Positions 52,174-59,448 of a stretch of DNA of 64,000 bases are shown here, one piece after another (positions within the stretch are counted from its first letter, which is position 1; each line of letters opens with the position of its first letter). The notes under the pieces are model-generated. The model saw only the letters and a list, made by a program, of their open reading frames with translations, made no database searches and was not told the origin of the DNA. The DNA is from Oceanihabitans iliipiscarium (GTDB lineage Bacteria > Bacteroidota > Bacteroidia > Flavobacteriales > Flavobacteriaceae): the NCBI RefSeq assembly GCF_042686125.1, contig NZ_JBHUOV010000001.1:62001-126000 (forward strand). The letters run 5' to 3'. Made by a program: the position numbers and the translations under genes.

Positions 52174-53726
52174 TCAAAGACCTTCAGCTTCGTATTAGCT
52201 TAAAAGAAGAAGAAATTCCAAATATTCTTTTAAAAAAAGCTGCAAGTTGGTTAAGTATTCCTGTTGATGATATTTCTGGAATCAAAGTCCTTAGAAAATC
52301 CATTGATGCCAGAAAACCAAAAATCATCTTTAATTATAAAATTGCAGTTTATATTAAAGAACCTCTCCCAAAAACTTCAGAATATCAATTCGACTACAAA
52401 GAGGTTTCAAATGCAAAACCTATTCATATCATTGGTTTTGGACCAGCAGGAATGTATGCGGCTTTGCGCTGTATTGAATTAGGCTTTAAACCCATCGTTT
52501 TAGAACGTGGCAAGAATGTTCAAGACAGGCGTCGGGATTTAAAAGCGATTAATCAAGACCATTTTGTAAACGAAGATTCTAATTATTGTTTTGGTGAAGG
52601 TGGCGCAGGAACTTATTCTGACGGAAAATTATACACACGTAGTTTAAAACGTGGTGATGTTAGACGTATTTTTGAAAACTTAGTATTTCATGGTGCAACC
52701 GATCAAATTCTGGTCGATGCGCATCCACATATTGGAACCAACAAGTTACCCAAAGTGGTCCAGAATATAAGAGAAACTATCTTGAGTTTTGGTGGTGAAA
52801 TTCATTTTGAATCTCGCGTCACAGATTTTATCATAAAAAACAATTCTATTCAAGCCATCCAATTACAAAGCGGAAAAGAACTAACGGCAAATCGTGTTAT
52901 TTTAGCTACTGGTCATTCTGCTCGAGATATATATTATTTACTTCATAAAAAAGAAATTACTCTAAAGGCCAAGTCATTTGCTATGGGAGTTCGTGTTGAG
53001 CATCCACAACATATTATAGATACTATACAATATCATTGCCAAGGTCAACGTGATGCATTACTTCCTGCTGCAGCTTATAGTTTAGTGCAACAAGTTAACA
53101 ATCGAGGTGTTTATTCTTTTTGTATGTGTCCTGGCGGATTTATTGTTCCAGCAGCAACAGCAAATGGTGAAGTCGTTGTAAATGGTATGTCACCTTCTAA
53201 ACGAAATAATGAATTTGCAAACTCAGGCATTGTTGTAGAAATTAATAGTGACGAGGATTTGTACAAATACGAACATTTTGGCGTGTTAAAAGGTTTAGAA
53301 TATCAAAAGGATTTTGAACGTTTAGCCTTTACTTCTGGAGGACGAAGTCAAACTGCTCCAGCCCAAAGATTAACCGATTTTGTAGAAGGTCATTTATCTG
53401 CCGATTTAAATCCGACCTCCTATCAACCTGGCTTAAAAAGTGCGCCATTACATTCTTTATTTCCAAAAGCTATTGGCGGACGGTTACGTCAAGGTTTTAA
53501 AGCTTTTGGTGAGAAAATGAAAGGATATTATACTGCAGAAGCCAATATAATAGGCGTAGAATCAAGAACGTCTTCTCCTGTTAATATTCCAAGAAATGAC
53601 AACTTAGAGCATCCAGAAATTAAAGGTTTTTTTCCATGCGGAGAAGGAGGAGGTTATGCAGGAGGTATCATTTCTGCGGCTATGGATGGCGAACGATGTG
53701 CAGAAGCAGCAACAAAAGGCTTATAA
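52170..53726 (+). CDS. FAD-dependent oxidoreductase (COG2509-like)
   Basis: A 518-residue flavoprotein. The Rossmann motif is IHIIGFGPAGMYAALRC near residue 87, and the FGEGGAGTYSDGKLYTRSLK segment near 142 and the C-terminal PCGEGGGYAGGIISAAMDGE (FAD contact) are typical of this uncharacterised dehydrogenase family. The N-terminal 80 residues are a small alpha/beta extension. Its start overlaps the 2TM-DHFR gene, suggesting coupled expression. Substrate unknown. Confidence 0.85.
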   Translation: MIKDLQLRISLKEEEIPNILLKKAASWLSIPVDDISGIKVLRKSIDARKPKIIFNYKIAVYIKEPLPKTSEYQFDYKEVSNAKPIHIIGFGPAGMYAALRCIELGFKPIVLERGKNVQDRRRDLKAINQDHFVNEDSNYCFGEGGAGTYSDGKLYTRSLKRGDVRRIFENLVFHGATDQILVDAHPHIGTNKLPKVVQNIRETILSFGGEIHFESRVTDFIIKNNSIQAIQLQSGKELTANRVILATGHSARDIYYLLHKKEITLKAKSFAMGVRVEHPQHIIDTIQYHCQGQRDALLPAAAYSLVQQVNNRGVYSFCMCPGGFIVPAATANGEVVVNGMSPSKRNNEFANSGIVVEINSDEDLYKYEHFGVLKGLEYQKDFERLAFTSGGRSQTAPAQRLTDFVEGHLSADLNPTSYQPGLKSAPLHSLFPKAIGGRLRQGFKAFGEKMKGYYTAEANIIGVESRTSSPVNIPRNDNLEHPEIKGFFPCGEGGGYAGGIISAAMDGERCAEAATKGL

Positions 53727-53767
53727 GTTTAATAATATTGTTATTTTTGCAACTTAAATATAAATAA

Positions 53768-54661
53768 ATGAACGCATACATATTTCCAGGTCAAGGTGCT
53801 CAATTTTCAGGAATGGGTTTAGACTTATACGAAAATTCACCTGAAGCACAATTATTATTTGAAGATGCTAATGAGATATTAGGATTTAATATCACAGACA
53901 TTATGTTTGAAGGCTCTGCTGAAGACCTTAAAGAAACTAAAGTCACTCAGCCTGCCATTTTTTTACATTCAGTGATTTTAGCAAAAACACTTGGTGATCG
54001 TTTTAAACCAGATATGGTTGCTGGACATTCTCTAGGTGAGTTTTCTGCATTAGTTGCCAATGGTGCATTGACTTTTGAAGATGGATTGCGTTTAGTATCA
54101 CAACGTGCTTTAGCTATGCAAAAAGCATGCGAAATTCAGCCAAGTACAATGGCTGCTGTTCTTGGTTTAGAGGACGCTATTGTTGAAACTATTTGTGAAA
54201 AAACTGAAGGTGTTGTTGTTGCTGCAAATTATAATTGCCCAGGACAACTAGTGATTTCTGGAGAAATTAATGCTATTAATCGTGCATGTGAAGCTTTAAA
54301 AGAAGCTGGTGCACGTCGTGCTTTAGTTTTACCTGTTGGTGGTGCGTTTCACTCACCAATGATGGAGCCTGCAAGAGAAGAATTAGCCGCAGCAATTGAG
54401 AACACAGTTTTTAACACACCTAATTCTCCTATTTATCAAAATGTAACTGCTTGTGCCATACTTAATGAATCAGAAATCAAGAAAAACTTAATTTCTCAAT
54501 TAACAGCTCCTGTTAGATGGACACAATCTGTACAACAAATGATTGCAGACGGAGCTACTTTATTTACTGAAGTTGGTCCAGGGAATGTGCTTCAAGGCTT
54601 AGTTAAAAAAATTAATAGGGAAGCACAAACAGCTTCAGCATCATTAGAAACTAAGGCTTAA
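53768..54661 (+). CDS. fabD: Malonyl-CoA:ACP transacylase
   Basis: A 297-residue FabD that loads malonyl onto acyl carrier protein. Motifs: IFPGQGAQFSGMG at 5, catalytic Ser in GHSLGEFSALVANGAL near 90, and catalytic His in GGAFHSPMMEPAREEL near 200. A full-match -7 box TATTTTTG (53742-53749) lies 18 bp before the ATG but lacks a clear -33. Its last base overlaps the lspA ATG (TAATG). Confidence 0.95.
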   Translation: MNAYIFPGQGAQFSGMGLDLYENSPEAQLLFEDANEILGFNITDIMFEGSAEDLKETKVTQPAIFLHSVILAKTLGDRFKPDMVAGHSLGEFSALVANGALTFEDGLRLVSQRALAMQKACEIQPSTMAAVLGLEDAIVETICEKTEGVVVAANYNCPGQLVISGEINAINRACEALKEAGARRALVLPVGGAFHSPMMEPAREELAAAIENTVFNTPNSPIYQNVTACAILNESEIKKNLISQLTAPVRWTQSVQQMIADGATLFTEVGPGNVLQGLVKKINREAQTASASLETKA

Positions 54662-55143
54662 TGAAACGTTCTCTATTTATTGGGTTTCTAATCATCTTAA
54701 ATATAGTTTTGGATCAAGTTTCTAAAGTTTGGGTTAGAGCTTCAGTTGCTCCTGGGACTAAAACTGAAATTATTGGCGATTATTTCACCTTACATAATGT
54801 TGAGAATTCTGGTGCTTTTTTAGGTATGGGAAGTGATTTAGACCCTACACTTCGCCTTATCTTTTTATTGATAATACCAACTGGAGTAATGGCTTATGTC
54901 CTATTTTATATCTTCAAAAACAAAGAATTAGATAAGCTTTCATTAATTGGATTTTGCTGTATTTTAGGTGGAGGAATGGCAAATATTTATGATCGCTTCA
55001 TGTATGGTGAAGTGACTGATTTTTTTCATATTGATTTTGGAGGTGTATTTAAAACTGGCATTTTTAACGTTGCAGACATGTCTGTAATGCTAGGCTTAGG
55101 CTTATTAATTATTAGTAATTTTAAAAAGAAAGAAATCGCTTAA
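54661..55143 (+). CDS. lspA: Lipoprotein signal peptidase II
   Basis: A 160-residue four-segment membrane aspartic peptidase that removes signal peptides from prolipoproteins. The two catalytic Asp residues are in GGMANIYDRFMYG near residue 112 and GIFNVADMSVMLG near 138, and ENSGAFLG lies between. It is translationally coupled to fabD. The window itself encodes several lipoprotein substrates. It converges with galE, overlapping its stop by four bases. Confidence 0.92.
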   Translation: MKRSLFIGFLIILNIVLDQVSKVWVRASVAPGTKTEIIGDYFTLHNVENSGAFLGMGSDLDPTLRLIFLLIIPTGVMAYVLFYIFKNKELDKLSLIGFCCILGGGMANIYDRFMYGEVTDFFHIDFGGVFKTGIFNVADMSVMLGLGLLIISNFKKKEIA

Positions 55144-56165
55144 TCTTCCTTTCTAATATTTTGTTCCCATTGCCAAGCAGAACGCATAGCATCATCTAAA
55201 GTAAGCTGCGCTTTCCAACCTAAATCTGTGTTAGCCTTTTTTGTATCAGCATAAGCAGAAGTAATATCTCCTGCCCTTCTATCAGTTATTTTGTAATTCA
55301 GTTTCTTCCCTGAAACACGCTCAAAAGATTGAATAACTTCAAGTACAGAACTCCCTGTTCCTGTGCCTAAATTAAAAGTCTCATAATTAGCTTTATTCTT
55401 ATTACTCAATAATCTTTGCAAGGCAACAACATGAGCTTTAGCCAAATCAACAACATGTATATAATCTCTTATACAAGTTCCGTCTGGAGTTGGATAATCA
55501 TCACCAAAAACAGATAATTGTTCACGAATACCAATAGCTGTTTGAGTAATAAAAGGCACTAAATTTTGAGGTACACCAAGAGGTAATTCTCCTATTTTAG
55601 AACTTTCATGAGAACCAACTGGATTAAAATAACGCAGTGCTATGGCATTAAAATTTTTGTTAACATGGCAAACATCTTGAATTATTTCTTCACCTATTTG
55701 CTTCGTGTTTCCATAAGGAGATTCGGCCATTTTCACAGGTGCATTTTCAGTAATTGGCATTACATCAGCTTGGCCATAAACCGTACAAGAAGAACTAAAA
55801 ATAAAATTAGAGTGCTTTAATTTTTGTAACTCTTGCATTACATAAACAAGCGTATTTATATTGTTTTCATAATACATAAGTGGCTTCTCCACACTTTCTC
55901 CAACCGCTTTACTCGCTGCAAAATGAATAACACCTTTAATATCTTGGTGGCGTTTAAAAAAGTCTTGAACTTTGGACTTGTCTTTTAAATCCAACTGTTC
56001 AAAAATTGGAGTTTTACCAGTAATAGAAATAATCCTATCTAAATTGTCTATAGATGAATTAGATAAATTATCAATAATCACTACCTCATAATTTTCTCTC
56101 TGAAGTTCAACAACAGTATGTGAACCAATAAATCCTAATCCACCAGTTACTAATATCTTATCCAT
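55140..56165 (-). CDS. galE: UDP-glucose 4-epimerase
   Basis: A 341-residue short-chain dehydrogenase-type epimerase. The NAD motif is TGGLGFIGSHTVVELQ at 7, the catalytic Ser is in FSSSCTVYGQAD near 125, and Tyr-x3-Lys is in SPYGNTKQIGEE near 150. It interconverts UDP-glucose and UDP-galactose for surface polysaccharide. Its start overlaps the DegT gene upstream by eight bases, consistent with joint use in glycan precursor synthesis. Confidence 0.94.
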   Translation of the reverse strand: MDKILVTGGLGFIGSHTVVELQRENYEVVIIDNLSNSSIDNLDRIISITGKTPIFEQLDLKDKSKVQDFFKRHQDIKGVIHFAASKAVGESVEKPLMYYENNINTLVYVMQELQKLKHSNFIFSSSCTVYGQADVMPITENAPVKMAESPYGNTKQIGEEIIQDVCHVNKNFNAIALRYFNPVGSHESSKIGELPLGVPQNLVPFITQTAIGIREQLSVFGDDYPTPDGTCIRDYIHVVDLAKAHVVALQRLLSNKNKANYETFNLGTGTGSSVLEVIQSFERVSGKKLNYKITDRRAGDITSAYADTKKANTDLGWKAQLTLDDAMRSAWQWEQNIRKED

Positions 56166-57291
56166 TAATAAACGCTATAACTTTAGATGTAATATATGTA
56201 ATTTGCTCATCGTCTAACTCAGTATGCATCGGTAGTGAAATTACTTCTTTTACAAGTTGATTGGTCACAGTAAAATCGGCTTCGTTATATCTTGAATCCT
56301 GATAGGCTTTTTGATTATGCAACGGAATAGGATAATAAACACCACAAGGAATGTCATTAGCTTGCAAAAAAGATACTAATCCATCTCTATCTACATTTTT
56401 AAGTTTTAATGTATACTGATGAAAAACATGATTATCATCACTCCCTTGACGAAAAGGCGTTGCTATTTGCTTAATATTTTTAAAGGCCTCATCATATTTA
56501 TTTGCAGCCGCTCTTCTACGTTTATTATAAGTATCTAAATAAGGCAACTTTGCGTCTAAGACAGCTGCCTGAATAGAGTCTAATCTAGAGTTCACACCAA
56601 CAACATCATGATGATAGCGCTCATACATTCCGTGATTCACAATACCTCTTATTATATGAGCAAGTTCATCGTCGTTGGTAAAAATAGCACCTCCATCGCC
56701 ATAACAACCTAAGTTTTTTGATGGGAAAAATGATGTGGAAGACACATGTCCTATGGTTCCCGCTTTTGCTTTATCTCCATTAGAAAACGTATAGTTTGCG
56801 CCAATACCTTGTGCATTATCTTCAATTACATACAAATCGTTTTCATTAGCTATTTTCATAATAGCCTCCATATTAGCACATTGCCCAAATAAGTGTACAG
56901 GAACAATAGCCTTTGTCTTAGGTGTAATTGCTTTTTTTATAGCATCAATATCTATATTAAAGGTATCTGGATCTACATCTACTAAAACTGGAGTTAATTG
57001 CAATAACGCAATCACCTCAACAGTTGCAGCAAAAGTAAAGTCTGCTGTAATAACCTCATCACCTGGCTTTAAACCTAATCCCATCATTGCAATTTGCAAT
57101 GCATCTGTACCATTCGCACAAGGAATAACATGCTTAACGCCTAAATACTCTTCAAGGTTGTTTTGAAATTCATGGACTTTTGGTCCATTTATAAATGATG
57201 CATTATCAATAATGTTTTGAATAGCAGGATTTACAACCTCTTTTATACCGTTATACTGACCTTTAAGGTCAACCATTTGAATTTTTTTCAT
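56158..57291 (-). CDS. DegT/DnrJ/EryC1-type sugar aminotransferase
   Basis: A 377-residue PLP enzyme of the sugar aminotransferase family. The cofactor Lys is in SFFPSKNLGCYGDGG near residue 190, the Asn/Asp segment is YVIEDNAQGIGANY near 160, and the PCANGTDALQIAMM motif near 58 is canonical. It transaminates a nucleotide-linked keto sugar, donor unknown. Coupled to galE, it probably serves O-antigen or surface polysaccharide synthesis. Confidence 0.9.
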   Translation of the reverse strand: MKKIQMVDLKGQYNGIKEVVNPAIQNIIDNASFINGPKVHEFQNNLEEYLGVKHVIPCANGTDALQIAMMGLGLKPGDEVITADFTFAATVEVIALLQLTPVLVDVDPDTFNIDIDAIKKAITPKTKAIVPVHLFGQCANMEAIMKIANENDLYVIEDNAQGIGANYTFSNGDKAKAGTIGHVSSTSFFPSKNLGCYGDGGAIFTNDDELAHIIRGIVNHGMYERYHHDVVGVNSRLDSIQAAVLDAKLPYLDTYNKRRRAAANKYDEAFKNIKQIATPFRQGSDDNHVFHQYTLKLKNVDRDGLVSFLQANDIPCGVYYPIPLHNQKAYQDSRYNEADFTVTNQLVKEVISLPMHTELDDEQITYITSKVIAFING

Positions 57292-57404
57292 ACACTACGA
57301 AATTACAAAAATCATTCTCGTTTACCAATGAAACATTTATGAATAATTTATTAAATGATAGCCATGTATTTAATTTAAAAGAAATGTATTTTAGCAACAA
57401 AGAA

Positions 57405-58646
57405 ATGATATTGCGTTTTATTTATAACATCATTATTAACATAACCCCTTTTATATTAAAAGGTGTCGCTTATTTTAACCCAAAAGTTAAAAAAGGAGTG
57501 TTAGGTCGCTCACAAACTTTTAAAACACTAAAGACCAACATCTCTAAAACTGACCAAACCATTTGGTTTCATTGTGCATCATTAGGCGAATATGAACAAG
57601 GACTTCCTGTTTTTAAAGAAATCAGAAAATTATATACAAATCATAAAATAGTGTTGAGTTTTTTTTCTCCTTCTGGTTATGAGATACGCAAACACTCGAA
57701 AATCGCTGATGTTATAATTTATTTACCACTTGATACGAATAAGAATGCCATAAAATTCCTTGACCTTGTGAATCCAGAACTTAGCGTTTTTGTAAAATAT
57801 GATATTTGGCCAAACTTTTTAAATGAATTAAAACACAGAAATAAAAAAGCAATTCTAATTTCAGCCCTTTTTAGATCAAGTCAGCCTTTTTTTAAAAGTT
57901 ACGGAAAGCATTTACGAGAAGCATTGTTCACTTTTGAACATATATTTGTTCAAAATGAAACTTCAAAAAATCTATTAAATAAAATAAATTATACCAAAGT
58001 TACAATATCTGGCGATACACGATTTGATCGTGTTTACAGCCAATTAGAGATCAATAACACATTAGAATTTATTGAAACTTTTAAACAAGACAGCCTTTGC
58101 ATTGTTGCAGGTAGCACTTGGCCTGAAGATGAAAACATATTGATAGACTATATAAATAAATATGCTTCAGATGATTTAAAGTTTATTATTGCACCTCATA
58201 ACATTAATGTCTCACAAATAGGAAAGTTTAAAAAACAGCTTAAAGTAAATTCTATACTATTTTCAGAAAAGGAGCATAAAAATCTAGCAGAATACAAGGT
58301 GTTTATTATTGACACTATAGGCTTACTATCAAAAATATACAACTATGCAAATATTGCCTACGTTGGAGGAGCTATGGGTCATACAGGTTTGCACAATACA
58401 TTAGAACCTGCAGTCTTTGGGATTCCAATAATTATTGGTCAAAATTTTAAAAACTTCCCTGAAGCTAGTGAAATGATGAAAAACCAAGGTTTATTTTCAA
58501 TACGTAATAAAAAAGAAATAGAATCTATTCTAAATCGCTTAATCTCAAATACTGAAGAAAGATATGCTGCTGGCCTGTCTAATTTTGAATATATTAAAAA
58601 AAATAAAGGTTCAGTCATCCAAATCATGGACTTTCTTCGTATTTAG
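57405..58646 (+). CDS. waaA: 3-deoxy-D-manno-octulosonic acid (KDO) transferase
   Basis: A 413-residue GT30 glycosyltransferase that adds KDO to lipid A precursor at the inner membrane. The N-terminal hydrophobic anchor MILRFIYNIIINITPFILKG, the HCASLGEYEQGLPVFKEIR motif, VGGAMGHTGLHNTLEPAVFG and PIIIGQNFKNFPEASEMM are all canonical. I start at 57405, the second internal Met in an N-terminal extension, because the family starts with this anchor. Confidence 0.9.
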   Translation: MILRFIYNIIINITPFILKGVAYFNPKVKKGVLGRSQTFKTLKTNISKTDQTIWFHCASLGEYEQGLPVFKEIRKLYTNHKIVLSFFSPSGYEIRKHSKIADVIIYLPLDTNKNAIKFLDLVNPELSVFVKYDIWPNFLNELKHRNKKAILISALFRSSQPFFKSYGKHLREALFTFEHIFVQNETSKNLLNKINYTKVTISGDTRFDRVYSQLEINNTLEFIETFKQDSLCIVAGSTWPEDENILIDYINKYASDDLKFIIAPHNINVSQIGKFKKQLKVNSILFSEKEHKNLAEYKVFIIDTIGLLSKIYNYANIAYVGGAMGHTGLHNTLEPAVFGIPIIIGQNFKNFPEASEMMKNQGLFSIRNKKEIESILNRLISNTEERYAAGLSNFEYIKKNKGSVIQIMDFLRI

Positions 58647-58762
58647 ACTAAATAATTTACGCAGTTAATAATAATGTTAAAATTCTTAACAAAACTATAG
58701 TATATTTTAACTAGAAGTTATTACTTTCGTATTATTGATAATTAACACTAAAACTATTACTA

Positions 58763-59143
58763 ATGAAAAAATTATTATTTAGCGCTGCTTTATTATTAGC
58801 ATTAAGCGTTTCATTTACTTCATGTAGAGAAGTAAAAGAAAAAACTGACACTGCTGGTGACGCAGTAGAAAATGCTGTTGAAGCTACTGGTGAGGCTGTA
58901 GAAAATGCTGCTGATGCTGCTGGTGAAGCTGTTGATGACGCTGTTGACGCTGCAGGAGATGCTGCTGATGCTGCTGGTGAAGCAGTAGATGGTGCAGTAA
59001 ACGCTGCTGGTGAGGCTGTAGAAAATGCAACTGATGCTGCTGGCGAAGCAGTAGATGGTGCTGTAGATGCTGCTGGAAATGCAGTTGACAAAGCTGCAGA
59101 TGCAGTAAAAGATAAAGTAAAAGAAGTAAAAGACGAACACTAA
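58763..59143 (+). CDS. Lipoprotein of 11-residue amphipathic repeats
   Basis: A 126-residue protein: signal peptide with lipobox FTSC (Cys21), then nearly eight copies of an 11-residue unit of the form (A/T)AGEAVDxAVD, from about residue 30 to 110, with one shortened copy (AAGDAAD). A basic/acidic end AVKDKVKEVKDEH follows. The 11-residue period gives an extended amphipathic helix, like LEA or apolipoprotein repeats, so membrane contact, bundling or desiccation/stress protection is possible. The nucleotide repeats are as regular as the protein repeats. A TACTTTCG box (58722-58729) precedes it; terminator follows. Confidence 0.75.
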   Translation: MKKLLFSAALLLALSVSFTSCREVKEKTDTAGDAVENAVEATGEAVENAADAAGEAVDDAVDAAGDAADAAGEAVDGAVNAAGEAVENATDAAGEAVDGAVDAAGNAVDKAADAVKDKVKEVKDEH

Positions 59144-59170
59144 TTTTTCGCCTTTCTTTTATCTGAAATT

Positions 59171-59203
59171 AAAAACCCTTCAATTAAATTGAAGGGTTTT
59201 TTC
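59171..59203 (+). terminator. Intrinsic terminator after the repeat lipoprotein gene
   Basis: AAAACCCTTCAATT pairs with the complementary AATTGAAGGGTTTT around a minimal centre, followed by a T run. It begins 28 bp after the stop codon. Confidence 0.85.
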
Positions 59204-59296
59204 ATTTTTATTGCAATCGAAACAATTATTAATATTATAAATTTGATAGTTTTTAGACTCAAAAAATAGAAGATTAAATACTTTTAGCTCAAAAAT

Positions 59297-59326
59297 TTGC
59301 TACATTAACAATATTTCTTATATTTG
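59297..59326 (+). promoter_or_regulatory. Promoter for the alginate lyase genes
   Basis: TTG (59297-59299), exactly 19 nt, then TATATTTG (59319-59326): an exact match to the Bacteroidota consensus TTG-N19-TAnnTTTG, the best in the window. The -7 box overlaps the first operator palindrome (59324-59335). The predicted start is near 59332. Confidence 0.65.
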
Positions 59327-59348
59327 GTTTACCAATCTGGTTAACCAA
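59324..59348. promoter_or_regulatory. Tandem palindromic operator of the alginate lyase genes
   Basis: TTGGTTTACCAA (59324-59335) and CTGGTTAACCAA (59337-59348) are two 12-bp palindromes (TTGGT/ACCAA and a near copy) with centres 13 bp apart, the spacing expected for a dimeric or tetrameric repressor of the LacI or GntR type. They cover the -7 box and start site, so binding would block transcription. No regulator gene is in the window. The rest of 59144-59448 holds two terminators and nothing else I recognise. Confidence 0.65.
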
Positions 59349-59379
59349 TTTAACAAAATGAAATTTATATAACTATCAC

Positions 59380-59412
59380 AAAAAAGCCTTTTCTAAATAA
59401 AAGGCTTTTTTT
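59380..59412 (+). terminator. Leader terminator between the alginate promoter and the PL6 gene
   Basis: AAAAAAGCCTTTT and AAAAGGCTTTTTT form a 13-bp stem with loop CTAAAT and T/A runs on both sides. It lies downstream of a promoter and operator and 37 bp before the PL6 start, so it would stop the transcript before the gene unless antitermination or another promoter acts. Confidence 0.8.
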
Positions 59413-59448
59413 ATAATTTTAAAATACCTTAAGAAATTAATGTTTCAC

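Noticed and set aside
58840..59110. Tandem repeats as a CRISPR-like or minisatellite array
   Set aside because: The repeats are a continuous coding frame of an 11-residue unit with no spacers.
58732..59140. Two minus-strand open frames across the 11-residue-repeat gene
   Set aside because: They are shadows produced by the regular repeats of the plus-strand lipoprotein gene, which has a signal peptide and a terminator.
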